From Macrobrachium rosenbergii (Eukaryota; Arthropoda; Malacostraca; Decapoda; Palaemonidae): DNA of 64,000 nucleotides. The stretch is from assembly GCF_040412425.1 (NCBI RefSeq), contig NC_089777.1, positions 30,083,037 through 30,147,036 of the forward strand, in the 5' to 3' direction. Below are positions 42,594-64,000 of this stretch, piece by piece (positions within the stretch are counted from its first letter, which is position 1; every line of letters begins with the position of its first letter). Both the position numbers and the translations under genes were made by a program. Under the pieces are notes generated by a model, which was not told the DNA's origin, ran no database searches, and was given only the letters and a program-made list of their open reading frames with translations.

Positions 42594-45160
42594 CTAAGTT
42601 GCTACTGCTCTACTTTCATGTGCCTTCACTTTACACAAGGGAAGGGCTTCATCTCCAATTGAGGAATGAGCTTCCTTGAATAGGTCTCTGAGGAACAATG
42701 CCAGGGCATTATTTGACAGTGGGCACAAGGGGTTCTTGACTGAACACCATAAAACACTAGACGAACCACGCACTCCTTTTGTTTTATGAATATAATACTT
42801 CAGTGCCCTCAAAGGACAGAAAACTCTCTCTTCGTCATTAGGGCCAACAATCTCTGACAGACTTTTAACAGAAAAAGAACGAGGCCATGGATCGGACAAG
42901 GACTCATTTTTAGCCATAAAACCCAAGGAAAGGAAGCAGAAAGCATTACCTTGGGAAAAGCCCACTTTTCTATCCATCGCATGGATCTCACTAATCCGTT
43001 TAGCTGTTGCTAAGGCTACAAGAAACAGTGTCTTCCTAGTCAAATCTCTTAAAGAGATTGAACGTAATGCCTCAAAAACAGGGCTAGATAACCATTTAAG
43101 CACCACGTCCATATTCCAAGGAACTACTGCAACCTCTTTTTGTTTAAATATATCAAACGTTTTGATAAGGTCTGACAAATTATGGTTAGAAGAGAGATCT
43201 ATCCCTCTATGTCAGAATACCGAGCCCAACATGGCTCTATATCCTTTAATCGTCAGAGTAGATAGGCCTCTGTTGGCCCTCAAATATAGCAGGAAATCTG
43301 CTATTTCTGCCACAGATGTTTGAGAGTAGGAAACTCTGGCTTTTGCACCAATCCCGAAAAATCGCCAAATTTCCCTGATGAACTCTGTCCGAGGACTGGC
43401 GTCTGCATTTGGCAGTAGCTGTGAAGCTGCTTGTGAAAAGCCTTTCCTCTGCAGGAGTTCCCTGACAGTTTATAGCCAGTTAGGGCCAGAGAAGACAACC
43501 CCTGATGAAATCACCAAAAGTGGGGTTGTTTTGAGTAGGTGAGGCTTTTGAGGAAGAAGTCTTGGGAAGTCCGATAGTAGTTCGAGAATGTCTGGAAACC
43601 ATTCTTTCATTGACCAAAGTGGAGCTACTAGGATCATTTCCACATTCTGGTGCATCTGAAATTTGTTTAAAACTTGTCTCATCAGACTTAGAGGCGGGAA
43701 GGGATAGATTAACTTGTTGGGCCAGTTCTGAAGCATGGCATCTGTTGCCCACAGTTTCCATAGATACCTGCTGATCTAGTGTCCACTCTGTTGGTAGCAC
43801 CTGCTTCTGGCAACTCAGTTTGTCTGCTAGAACATTTGACTTCCCTTCAATGAAGTGTGTTAAAAGGTTTGTCTGGTTTTGATCCGCCTAAAGTAGAAGC
43901 TCCCTTGCTATCATGCTAAAAGAGGAGTGAGTTCCCCCTTGATTCTTTATATAAGATAGGACAGTTGTGCTATCTGAATGTACCACTACTGTCTTTTGAG
44001 ATACTTCCTTGCTGAAGAACTGAATTCCCAGATGTACAGCTCACAGTTCCTTGGCATTTACTGTATATGCCACTCTCCCTGTTCCGGGGATCGTGTCCCT
44101 GAAACTTCCTTGCTCCCTATAAGAGCTCCCCAACCTAGATCGGATGCGTCGGAATAAAAGTCTAGGTTGAGGCTCAACGGAAGAATAGACTTTCCCTCAG
44201 CTGACCTGCTTTCTAAATTCCACCAGCGCAGGTCCTCCTTGATCTCGGTTGAAATGTGGAACCTGAAGGTGTCGGATAAACCTTCCTGTCCCAGCTGATC
44301 CTTAGGTAAAATTGCGGGGGTCTCATGTGGAGCCTGCATAGGCAAACGAATTGCTCTAAGGAAGACAACGTTCCCATCATCCACTCGTTGGTTGACCAGT
44401 GATTGAGATTGAGAAACTTATTTACCATCCCACTTATTTACCATCCTCAGACAAGTCTCCACTCTTTTCGGGGACAGAGAATCCTGAAAAGTCTGAGAGT
44501 TGATCAACATCACCAAATAAAGAATATGTTGATCCGAAATCAGCTGGGACTTTTGAAAGTTGATGACCAACCCAAGATACTGGGCTAAGAGGAGGGTTTA
44601 CTGAAGATCCTCCGAAGGTTCTGATACCCATCAATTGGAGCCATTTTGTGAAAACTTGTGGTGCTGTCGAGAGCCCGAAACATAGGGCGTGGAACTGATA
44701 GACTTTGTTCCCGTAGATAGACCTTAGGAACTTCCTCGACTCCTGGTGAATTGGAATATGGAAATATGCATCCTGCATATCTATTAATGTCATCCATTCT
44801 CCCTGGCGAATGGATGACAGGACGGTATGGTTTGTCTCCATCTTGAATTTTGTCTTCTGCATGAAGACGTTCAAGGCGCTGGCATCCAAGATAGGCCTCC
44901 AGCCCCCTGATGCCTGGGATACCACAAAGAGACAATTGTAGAACCCCAGAGAATTTACGTTCTCTACTAACTCTATCGCCTCCCTCTTGAGGAGGGATGA
45001 AACTTCCTCCGAGAGGGCCGAAAACCTCAAAGAGTCTTTGGAGTACGCTGTCAGTGCCACTGGCAAGCTGACTAAGAGAGGCTCTTCTCAGAAGGGAATG
45101 GAGCATCCTTCCTTGAGAACATTTACTATCCAGGGTTCGTCCCCTTTCTCTCTCCATCTC
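42594..45160 (-). pseudogene. DIRS-like tyrosine-recombinase retrotransposon, decayed (copy 2)
   Basis: Reading leftwards, the RT part (45066-44630) has FVVSQASGGWRPILDASALN, MTLIDMQDAYFHIPIHQESR and VYQFHALCFGLSTAPQVFTK. A frame change and missing bases follow, with no clear YxDD box. The RNase H part (about 44384-43830) has LDFYSDASDLGWGALIG and, in other frames, VVVHSDSTTVLSYIKNQGG and EGKSNVLADKLSCQKQ. The recombinase part (43178-42594) is an intact 194-codon frame with TLFLVALATAKRISEIHAMD, CPLRALKYYIHKT and KAHESRAVAT; the final block corresponds to the HxxR box of tyrosine recombinases, but the nucleophilic Tyr region lies beyond the stop. Copy 2 differs substantially from copy 1, so the two inserted separately. 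Confidence 0.82.
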
Positions 45161-45689
45161 TCCCAGAGGAGACGGAGTCTGGCTACTACTGGTGTTTGGA
45201 GGGGAACGTTCTCACTTGCGAGAGGACATATGGGAAGACGACTTCTTAATGGACTTCGATGTAAATCGGGTTCCAGATCTAGACCTGAAATATGTTCAAC
45301 ATTTGGAGATCAGAAGATTCCAGAACTTCACTAGGCACACTACAGTATTCCACATTTTAGTTGTAGCCAAAATAAAACTCCTTGCAAACTGATTAGTATT
45401 AAACCTTATACTGGAGAGTCACATGTTTGCAGCAGCAGCCTGCCCAGTGTTGCAAGCAAGAACAGCTAGGTCAAGTAGGGGGAAGAGGATGTTTGTCATT
45501 ATTGTACATTTTCTGCAACAAACAATGAACTCACTTTGTGTAAACACAAGTCAGCATTAAGAGCTGGCAAAATAAACTTGACTGATGACAAGTATCCAAG
45601 AGTTTGAGATGAGAGTCAGCACCCAAAGATCATTTGAGAACAGTACTCCAAACAAAGGAAGGAGAAAAGAGTTAAATCAGGATGCCAAG

Positions 45690-46390
45690 TGTTCTAGATC
45701 GACTAACTGCCATACTGTACTGGACTTTGAGTTTTAGAAGGGTAAAGCTTTATGCCCCAGGCCCAAAGCCTGCTCCACTTACTAGTATATACCAGATCTC
45801 TGTTCAAGGATCCTGCAACCACAGACTTGAGGTGAAGTGAAGGAACAATAGCCAGAAGTGTAGGATTACTGGCATGTGCAGTAAGTTTATTCTGCACATG
45901 TCAGTATAGATAATAAAAAGCAGAGACCCAAGAACACTACCTTGAGAACACCTGAAATGACACTACTAAAGTTACTTTACTGGCCGTTAACACAGACCCT
46001 TTATGCTTATGAAAAATAATATAAAATATTATTAAAGGAATTACCAATTCCCAGTAATCTTAGCATAGAGATAAGTGCATTTTTATTCACAGTCAAGGGC
46101 CGTACTAAAACCCAAACTGACCGTTTGTGCCTCTGAATCCTCATCAAGAGCACTCTGTAAGACTGCAGATGTCGACAAGAGTAATGGGTACCATGTACCA
46201 AGGCCTTTATGAAACCCAAACTGTAATGCTAGTAGCAGGTTATTATCTTCAACAAACTTACAAAGATGGTTAGAGAGAGAGAGCAGCTTCTCAAAAACCT
46301 TCAAGAAGAAGGAGATACAGTAATTGAAACTAGCCTATATTCTGAAGAGTATGAGGATGTGCCTAGTCACTTGGTAATGCAACAATGTTT
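45690..46390 (-). pseudogene. LINE reverse transcriptase relic
   Basis: Frames across this stretch give, in order, YRLVSIT-like and KVFEKLLS, then HLCKFVEDNNLLLALQFGFH, KGLGTW, LDEDSEAQTVSLGFSTALDC, SQGSVLGSLLFIIYTDMC, and a C-terminal NKLTAHASNPTLLAIVPSLH with GIKLYPSKTQS. These are the palm and fingers motifs of a CR1/jockey-type RT. The catalytic ADD of the canonical Y-ADD box has become ASN, and there are several stops. Confidence 0.75.
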
Positions 46391-46689
46391 CCTTTCCAAA
46401 CAAAAGGAAAACTTGCAAGTCCAGATGACTCTCAGAAAATATTAGTAATCTTAGGAGCAATTAAATCAGTGATACTTTAAAAAAAAAAAAAGATGGAAAG
46501 ATCCCATTGGGTCTATGCTGCTGTAATTGTCAAGCCCCAGAAGCAAATTTTTTACTTCCCTAGATCTGAAGGCCAGTAAATGCAACTTAAGCTCTGGAAA
46601 GTATGATTGGGGCAACTTTGGTGCAGCAATTGACCCATGACTATCTTGCAACTTGAAGAATAAAAAGAGTATCCTCCCACTTAAGGGAT

Positions 46690-47520
46690 GAGTCTCTTAC
46701 ACGAACAATGATGGTCTGTATTCCCTTAGGAACAAATCACAAATTTTTAAAGTAATTTGTACTGTTCTCTGGGGATACAAACCAGAGGCCATTATCAAAA
46801 TCCCACCTCAGCCACCCTACATATTCTTTTATGCAGAAGGAAATACAGTAGTGCTTGATGATGGGTTACTCCCCTACTTGCCCTACTACTACCAGTTAAC
46901 TACATTGTTACCAGGTTTCATTGCCAATACCAACACTGAAGAATTCTTCTAAATGAAAGGCTCTGGTTTGTTTACATTACCTAGAAAGGTTGAGTTTACT
47001 CTAAAATATATAAGACATATAAAGGCTTTGTTCTGATTGGCCTATGGGAAACAGGTATGTGCACCGTACTTAGGAGATGAAAGCCTTTTTGGAGAATAAG
47101 TTGTGATTTTAGTTATGTTAAAGTTCACTCTCCTTGTCAAGTTTGAACTTTTAAAACCTTTATTACTTCTAAGGCTATACATTACATTTTTTTTCCTTTC
47201 AAGTCAAATCCACTTGTAAGTCATATACAGTATGGTAGTTCTTGTAAGACGACATTCCCACACATATCCAGACTATTGTCATTAGCCTGCTGTCCATGCT
47301 AATGACCAGTTGTACTATACTAACTTTTACTTTCTTCCTCTTGCTGGTGTCACTCTCACTATATGCTGAGAAGCTTGCCACATGGAAAACTGACATACTC
47401 TGTATTTGCAAACATTTCAAGCCAAAAGATGATCATAATTATCTGGTACATTCCTGGTACTACCAAAGTTTTGCATGGAACCTAATAGACGACACTATAC
47501 TGAATACTGTTTAAAGTAGC
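46690..47520. repeat. Dispersed repeat family, copy A
   Basis: It shares long blocks with copy B (about 60020-60800): AAATCACAAATTTTTAAAGT, ATACAAACCAGAGGCC, CAGTTAACTACATTGTTACC, AAGCCTTTTTGGAGAATAAG and CCTGCTGTCCATGC. It is followed by a segment (to about 47690) that resembles one arm of the inverted repeat at 61241-61370. Confidence 0.7.
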
Positions 47521-47689
47521 ACCGTTATATACTGTAGGAATAGGACTAAGATTCCATAGTACGTAATTCCTTGATAAGCAATCTTTGGTGTAATATTTAC
47601 AACATTGTAAGAATGATTAAATTCCAAAATAATGGATGAGGCTTAATTTTTTCTTTTTCTTTCTTTCTTTCTCAAAATCTTACAGTCCA

Positions 47690-48260
47690 TCTGAACCCAT
47701 CAATTTGTGATTTACCCAGGTGCTAGCTGCCTACCAGCATTTGCTACCCTGTATTTAGGGCAGCACTTGGTTCTTTGAAGTTTTCGTTCAGTGAGAGTTC
47801 AGACAAGTTATTGTCACCATGGCTAGAGTGAATGTTCAGATACATTTCACTCTGGTCCAGGGCCCTGACAATCGTGCTTCTCTATGCTGAACTTTATAGG
47901 AGGCTTCAGGAGGCATGGGTCCCTTGGTCACAATCGTGACAGGGAAATTTAACTTGGCTGTCAGTCGAGAGATAATCCTTCCATCTAAGAGTGAGTCTCC
48001 TTCATAAAGGCAGTGATCTGTATTTCTGTAGGAAGAAGCACCAAATTTATTTTGATTACTTAAGTATACAAAGCAAAGACCTTTATCATAATCTCACCAC
48101 AACCACCCCAGATACATCATAATGGTGAGGGCAAAAATGCGGTTTTATGGCAGGTGAGTGGGGATTTCCCCTTCTCACCTGCTTAACTCAGTTAGTCACC
48201 TTGTTATGAAGTTTTAATGACTGGTTTCAGATTGCCCTCAGGAATAGTCCCACTCTGAGG
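47690..48260. repeat. Dispersed repeat family, copy C
   Basis: It matches 59770-60200 in order: CATCTGAACCCATCA, ACCCAGGTGCTAGCTGCC, AGTGAGAGTTCAG, GTCAGTCGAGAGATAATCC, then the CTGTATTTCTGTAGGAAG block. It lies directly after copy A, as if part of a longer tandem unit. Confidence 0.65.
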
Positions 48261-48506
48261 GTGCTTGTTTATATATCCAGAAATGACTTTAAGTATTTGG
48301 TATATTCATAACTTGAAAAGGTCTTAGTATTCGAGTGAATGGTTACAAAAAGGTACTAAAGGTAAATAATAAATATGACTCAAATATTTTTTATTTTATA
48401 TAAGAAAATGTAATCATTCCACACTTTCACTCACTGACTCATATTGTCCATACAGAAATACTCTGGTTTTAGTAATAGTTATGTAAAGTTACCTATCTAA
48501 TCTATG

Positions 48507-48511
<5 letters not shown>

Positions 48512-48589
<78 letters not shown>
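48512..48589. repeat. (TA)n microsatellite
   Basis: About 39 TA units; a second array at 48688-48764 lies about 100 bp away. Confidence 0.97.
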
Positions 48590-48594
<5 letters not shown>

Positions 48595-48682
48595 GAATAG
48601 GGTAGGTTTTTATATACTACACCTATAGTATATTGAGTACTGTATAGAAGATGAGTGACATACTGTATGATATATATTCTGT

Positions 48683-48687
<5 letters not shown>

Positions 48688-48764
<77 letters not shown>
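48688..48764. repeat. (TA)n microsatellite
   Basis: About 38 TA units, followed by shorter TA and TG tracts. Confidence 0.97.
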
Positions 48765-48770
<6 letters not shown>

Positions 48771-49049
48771 ATACATATATATACATATATATATATAAAT
48801 ATTATATGTATATGTATATGTGTGTGTGTGTGTTTTTCAGGTATATTTTAATGTACCATGTACTCTATATTAAGTGTGAATGATGAGTACATGCCATTTT
48901 AATGATCGTACTTAAACTTCCTATTACATGTTTAATGATTTTTTTCTTGTATTTGAATTGTATGAAGTGTTTATCGCTTGCATCTCACTAAAGGAGTTAG
49001 CAACACATCTTAAAATACACGGAAGATTTAGATTTATTGTGAACTTTGA

Positions 49050-58040
<8,991 letters not shown>

Positions 58041-59550
58041 CTGCCAAAATAAAATGTCTGTTTTTTGCTTGACATGTAGTTATTTTATTTCAGTATATAG
58101 GATACACTTTGGACTTCTGAGCAGCAACAGTAACAAACGTTAACAACTGTGAAGGTTTGGTGAATGGACCATGAGGAAGCACACAGACTTGTGACTGGTT
58201 GGAAACACATCAGTTACATACAACACATGGGTTATCTTCTTAGAGAAATGAAAACTAAATCTTTTGGGGGGATTTATGCCTGAAAGAAAACATTTTCCTG
58301 TCTTTTCACCTTTAAAGGAAACTGAACACCATAGGGTCTGCAAGTATCAGAAATTGTATGGAGAGATTAATATCCAGTTTTTGTAGTAAAGATCAACAGT
58401 AGGGTTAAAAAGCCACTTACATAAGTTGTTAGCAGTGTGAGATGGACAAGTACAAAATATCTGTTCTTGGTGGAATAATCTTGGGATTCTGTTATCATTA
58501 ATTGTATGGATAAGTACACTGACCATCAGTATTCTGTAACCTTACAACAGAAATTTAAAGTTTTATCAGATCCAAAGTAAAATGGGCTGAAAGTAAAGAG
58601 ATAATAATGAGGAGTTTGAGTCTCTTTTGAGAGAGGAAGATGTCTTGCATATAAAATTCAATAACAATGAGTTAAGTTTTAGCTGCACTGGGAATTGTGG
58701 ATAAAATTCATTATGGTTTATTTTTTCTTGCAAAGGTCATCATTATGGTTCACATTTGCCATCAGGAAAGAGTGTTAGGTTATAAATTTTCCATTATGAA
58801 ATTACTGGAAATAGATATTTTGTGTCATTGATTCTGGTTGTTGTGATGTCAAATAATGCAAAGTCAGTTAGTTGTAGAAAAACTACATGCTACTTATGTC
58901 TCTTCCTAAAGTGTGGCAGCTCTGGCCTTGCTTGTACCTTTATTTACCTTATATGGTTCATCAGCTGGGCTTCGTGATGTAAAATTTATTGATTTAAGTT
59001 TTATTGGGTACCCATGCTGAATTTTTGAGTGTTCATATTGCATTAACTTTAATGTACGCTTATTTTAATGTGCTGTGTTTTTTAGGTCTCTTTTTATAAA
59101 GAATTTGCTCTTGGTTACAGTAAATTACCACTTTAGGTTGAAAAATATGAATTTTAGTGTAATTTAACAGGTATACAGGTGCTATTAAAAGGTGATGGAT
59201 AAAAATGTACTATTAGAATCATAGTTCCCTAGTAGAATGGTAAGGTTTGACTTTACCCTTCTTCTAAGTGGTCTCACCTTTTTTGTAGGAATATTTGTCA
59301 GTGCTGGAATTGGTCATTAAAACTTGGTAACAAGGTAGTTAGCTGGTGGTAGGTGGATGCATGGGGAATTCATCAAGCACTGCCTTCAAGTTGTGAAATG
59401 GCTTGCTGCACTGTACTGACTTAATTGAAATTTCGTTTAAGTCCATTATTGTATGTATAGTGTTTGTGTTTTGTGTTCAACATAAAATAGATTTGAAAAT
59501 TAAAATTTTGTTCATGGTGTTAATGTAACTAGTTTTGTTGTTTTTCATTA
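58041..59550. other. Transporter intron or upstream DNA, no feature seen
   Basis: No exon matching TM1-TM4 of an SLC2 protein was seen on the - strand. No clear transposon. Confidence 0.5.
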
Positions 59551-59769
59551 GTGCCAGGAGTGTGCTGGCTGGTCTTCTTCACTATAGAGAGGTTCGGCAG
59601 TAGCCGAGGCTAAAAATCTTGGCTAAGCAACCGCTCTGTCTCCTTTTTTACTTTCTTCTGTCCTTTGTAAGGCAGCATTCAGGCCAAGTACATGTTGAAC
59701 CAGCCACTAGAACTTTGGTTCATTATATGTGACTCCCTCTGCTCCTCCTTTACTCAGGAGGGGCCAGTG

Positions 59770-60800
59770 GTAAAGCTATCATCTAAACCCATCATGTTAA
59801 GAGTGACCCAGGTACTAGCTGTCTTCTGACTTGTGCCACCCTATCTTTAGGGGTACATGGTTCTCCAAAGTTTCCATAAAGTGAGAGTTCAGGTGCATCT
59901 CGCTCTAGCTCAAGGTCCTATCATTCTAGCATCCAGATTGTATAGGGGATTACAGGGATCATTACTCCTCTGCTCACGCTTGTGAGATTCAGTTTGCTTG
60001 TCAGTTGAGAGACTAACCTCCCATCACAGGTGATGGTTTCTATTCCCCTTTGAAGAAATCACAATTTTTTTAAGTAATTTGTATTTATCCTAGGTATACA
60101 AGCCATAACCTTTGATCACAACCTCACCTTAACCATCTCCCATGCTGAAGAAAAATGTGTCTGATGACAGCAGGAAAGGGCCATGGGGTTCCCCACTCAC
60201 CCATCTACAACTGGTTAACTACCTCATTACCAGATACTGTGCCGATTCCGCGCAGGAATACTCCTATGTATAATGCTCTGTTTTGTATACTTATTACTTT
60301 AGAAATTGGTAGTATTTGGAGTCTACTCAAAATTTTTAAGACATATATAGGCACACAGGTATATAAGTGCTCATCACAGCCCTGTGGGAAAAGGTGCTTT
60401 GCAGACTCAGAGTCTTTTTGGAGAATTAGTTGTGGTTAAAGTTGTGTTCAAGTTCTTGTACCCTATCAAGTTTGAACTTTAAAACTTCTTTTATTCCAAG
60501 GATATATATTAGATTATTTTTCACAACTTTTCTTGCAGGCTAAATCCCTCAGTTGCTAATTATATACTTGTATGGTAGGTCTTGTAATACACATTTTGGC
60601 CTGTTGTCCATGCCAAGGATCAATGGTACTGTGCTTTTGTACTTTTTTCCTCTTTCCGGTGTCTTAGTCATTAGATGGAAAGAAATCCTTAAATAAGGCA
60701 AACTGAAATATTTACAAATGTTTAAAGCCAAAAGATCAGCAACACTTATGTTTTTTGGTGCTTTCAAAGTTTTGTATGTCACCCATTAGACATCACTATA
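59770..60800. repeat. Dispersed repeat family, copy B
   Basis: The longest copy. Its left part matches copy C (47690-48260) and its right part matches copy A (46690-47520), with the CACAATTTTTTTAAGTAAT block in the middle. No ORF of interest. The large inverted repeat starts directly after it. Confidence 0.7.
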
Positions 60801-60811
60801 TACTATATCAT

Positions 60812-61643
60812 TAGGCCAAAGAGATCTCAATTTAATTTTGGATCTAATGCCTTGTTTGTGCTGTATCAGTTGCTACTCAAGAAGTACTAGTGACCCATAG
60901 ATACCTATTTACATATACTTTCGAGTTACAGTATATAAGAAATTTGGGTTGCCATTTCATTAAGCATAATTTTTTTGTTAACTGTAATATAAAAACCACA
61001 AGAATAAATTTTCCTTTCTGTTTATTACTTCGGAAATTTCTCTTAACCCTATTTCTCCATCAGTGTAAGTATTACCATCCTAGCACATACTCAAGATGGA
61101 GTGTAAGATCTTGAAAGAAAAAAAAAAAGGCATTTACCACTACTTTGAAAGTTAATCATTCTTACAGTTTTGTAAATGCTATATCAAAGGACTGCTTATT
61201 GATGCATTACCTTGTAGCTGTGGGAAAATGAAAATAGATTACAAGGTAATGCATCAATAAGCAGTCCTTTGATATAGCATTTACAAAATTGTAAGAATGA
61301 TTAACTTTTAAAGTACTGTAATGGTTAATGCCTTTTTTTTTCTTTCAAGATCTTACACTCCTTGAGTATGTGCTAGGATGGTAATACTTACATTGATAGA
61401 GAAATAGGGTTCAGAGAAATTTCCAAAGTAATAAACGGAGGAAAAATTATTCTTGTGAATTTTATAGTATAGTTAACAAAAAAAAATATGCTTAATAAAA
61501 TGGCAACCCAAATCTCTTATATACTGTAATTGGAAAGTACATGTAAACAGGTATCTATGGGTTACTAGTATTTCTTGAGTAGCAGTTGATACAGCACAAA
61601 TAAGGCATTAGATCCAGAATTAAATTGAGATCTCTTTGGCCTA
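60812..61643. repeat. Large inverted repeat, 0.4-kb arms, 25-bp spacer
   Basis: The left arm 60812-61215 begins TAGGCCAAAGAGATCTCAAT. The right arm 61241-61643 ends GAGATCTCTTTGGCCTA. Arms are near-identical throughout, for example TAATGCATCAATAAGCAGTC against its complement at the centre, with a few substitutions and small indels. The spacer is 61216-61240. There is no ORF. Confidence 0.93.
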
Positions 61644-64000
61644 CTGACATAGTATTTGGTAGTCACTGGTGGCAAAATAATTAGTAAAGAAAATACAGCC
61701 TATTGAAACTTCTAAATTTTGATGATTGAGGATTTAACGTAGCTAATGGTAGATAAGTGGGTATGAGCTGCATAATGAATACATAACTCATAATTTTTAA
61801 ACAACTTCTCACAACCAGCATCACTCAGTATTAGATTTTTAAGGTAGTGATGTTGATATCAACCATCTGAATACTTCCCACAAAATCTTGCTCCTTTGAG
61901 GTCCATTCATAATAGGAATTCTATTACTAGGCCATTCCAGAACCACAAGTTTCTTGTATTTTCTGTCAGATATGACTGTGTCATTTCTAATTATTTTGTA
62001 CCTTATTAGTTTACCTGCATGTTTATTTTCTCAATTTAATCAGGTAAAGCCACCATATCTTTGCCACTACCCTAATTATAATTATTAATTGGATATAATA
62101 AGGCTAAACATGCCGTCTAGGTCATACCCAATATACTTAGTTGTCATATCTGAAAAGAAATGCGGGAGATGCACTCCAGTGATTTAGTTGTGGCATAGAG
62201 TGAATTTAGTGAAATGTGAAATGAAAACACTACAACATGGATGAGAGTACCATGCAAATACTGTACCTGTACTTACATTACCTGTCAGTGCCAGGCTAGA
62301 CAAAGTCCTGACACCAGTAATTGTGACAGTGCACAAGTCTTCTCACAACAAAGATACATGACTCATGAATTATAAAGTAATTTTTTTTTCATACTTTCTT
62401 GACACAGATATGTCCCTCGTTGGCTGTCACATACATATCCGGTAAACCATAACCTGCACAGAATATGAAGTGGGTTAATCTGAGTCGCTGGCCGAAAGGG
62501 CTCCTGACACAGAATTAATATCATGCAACTTTAAAACCATTTAATATTCTTATCTTATGAACAGCTCTTCTTACTTACCAAAGACATAAACTCCTGGGTC
62601 TCTGAAAATGTACACTCGAGCAAAAAAAAAAAAAAAAAATTATGGGTAACTTTGATTAAAATTATTAGATTAACTGGCAATTCATCAGCATTACAGCCTT
62701 ATACATAAAAAAATAATGATTTACAACAGAACACTAATGTATTAGAACCTACTATATCTGGAACAAAACATGGTGGCTTCACTGATGAGAAATGAGCAAG
62801 GGATGTACTGGAGATTGCTTTGGCCCTAAGTATTTTGAAACATCCAAGCTTCGTTTTCTTTGGTTTTACCTTTATTTCTGGATAGGCAGGCAAAACAAGT
62901 GCCTCCAACAGTAGTTAAAATTAATTTCTAGTGCTAACATTGACATTTACTCTTGTCACACATTTTTTGGCTTTTGGTGAGACAAGCGGTGTCATGAATT
63001 CTTTCATGTGATGAATTGTTAGTGACAAGAGGAACCACAAACTGTTAGATAGTTTAGTACGGTAGCAAAATGGCCAAACAGTTCTTTGGATGCTCCATTT
63101 GTGATAGAGCTGAAATGTCAAAACATAGCTGGGGAAGCTCTCTGTTTCAGTTAACAGCAGCCATTATTTATTTGTTAATGTTCTCCACATGCAACATGAT
63201 CTAGACTATTTCAGACATGTTGGGCATAACAAGAATACCAGATTTATACAAAATTAAAGTCTAGGGTTTGGTTATTTATGGAAACAGCCAATATTTTATG
63301 TATTTGTTCATATTGAATGGTGTGTCTGTGACAGTAAATGAAAACTTAGTGTATGTTGTATGTTTCTTGTATTAATGGTAACTCAGATCAAGAATGACTT
63401 AATTCTCATTAACAAGGAGGAAACTGTGTGTACCTTTTAAAGGTTTGACATTGTCTTGGATGCTATTAGAAAGTTTTGTTTTGGGTTCTTCCTTGGCATT
63501 GATAAAGGTGGAAGATCCTGAGTACCCTAGGAGATGAAACATATTTGTGAAATTATATTATGTGTGTGTGGATCCAATGTAGAAAGATGACACCTGGGAA
63601 GTCATGTGAAGGGGGAGATTGAGAACTATAGTCATAGCTTTGTGGTCATTAACAGAACTTTCCTAGACAGAACTTGCTTTTTGTGATATAGGAAGCGACA
63701 TTCATGATGACTGCAAAGATGAATCTTGTTCTTCCCCATCAAAGATGATTAGTGTAAGACTTCTTGAGCACAGTGCTACCTCAAGCCACGCTTCTTCTAA
63801 GATGGGCAAGATATACAAAGATAGAAAATGTGAAAGGGCAGTGAAAAAGTGGAAATTATTCCGGATGTTTATGTAGCAACAAGTCAAAGTTCTTGGTAAA
63901 TAAAATGAGAAATGTCCAGAAAATGCAACAACTCAATGTGCTGATAAACAGGAAAAGATAGTTGTTTGTAAGAAAAAGCTGAAAGTATTATTATTAAGGA
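61644..64000. other. Right flank, no supported gene
   Basis: Several short exon-like segments with splice-like borders occur on the - strand (for example near 62390-62450 and 63437-63535), but none shows transporter or other known homology. They could belong to the missing 5' part of the transporter. Confidence 0.4.

Noticed and set aside
62389..62446. Possible transporter exon after a GTGCAG acceptor
   Set aside because: The short frame GYGLPDMYVTANEGHICVKK has no transporter similarity and no confirmed partner.
62699..63121. Two adjacent - strand ORFs of about 70 codons
   Set aside because: They are in different frames, lack a recognisable domain, and would need a frameshift to join; kept only as unexplained sequence.
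63437..63535. Possible 5' exon of the transporter
   Set aside because: Splice-like borders exist (CTCCTAG and GTACAC), but the translations contain no transmembrane or GLUT motif, so support is too weak.

Overview
This is AT-rich, intron-bearing, repeat-dense animal DNA. Long (TC)n, (TA)n and (GA)n microsatellites, Penelope-like, DIRS-like, RTE-like and P-element-like relics and several palindromic MITE families together suggest an arthropod, most plausibly a decapod crustacean. That placement is inference. No bacterial operons, rRNA or tRNA genes were recognised.

Two multi-exon host genes are supported. On the + strand, seven 3' exons (3032-10805) encode the motor domain, neck and C-terminus of a kinesin-13 (KIF2/Klp10A type) microtubule depolymerase; its N-terminal exons lie left of the window. 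On the - strand, seven 3' exons (58040 down to 49050) encode TM4/5 to the C-terminus of an SLC2/GLUT-like sugar transporter; its first exons were not found. A third, apparently intact single-exon gene (27724-26849, -) encodes a 291-residue protein with a hydrophobic N-terminus and a long coiled coil, behind a TATA-like box. A weaker candidate is a 170-codon - strand ORF at 16578-16066 with an NTR/agrin-NtA-like look.

Most of the rest is mobile DNA. From left to right: microsatellite-cored repeats (1-2100); the kinesin gene with a LINE 3' end in one intron (about 7.8-8.3 kb); a gene-poor stretch (10.8-17.8 kb); two long palindromic elements with perfect 8-bp target duplications (17835-18338 and 18933-19425); a satellite-like array split by nested pogo/Tigger-like elements (19.9-22.3 kb); a frameshifted P-element/THAP9-like transposase (24047-26280); (TA)n arrays (28-28.9 kb); two gag-like ORFs of one LTR-type family, one fused in frame to 15 residues identical to ubiquitin (29.8-34.6 kb); a hAT-like MITE (35542-36556); two convergent decayed DIRS-like elements (36.7-40.3 kb + and 45.2-42.6 kb -); a LINE relic (45.7-46.4 kb); a dispersed repeat family (46.7-48.3 and 59.8-60.8 kb); an RTE-like LINE and a Penelope-like GIY-YIG fragment inside transporter introns; a roughly 0.9-kb (TA)n array (56.2-57.1 kb); and an inverted repeat with 0.4-kb arms (60812-61643).

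The two host genes are unrelated in function (microtubule end disassembly, sugar uptake). The least explained items are the palindromic 8-bp-TSD family, the ubiquitin-gag chimera, the orphan coiled-coil gene and the large hairpin.
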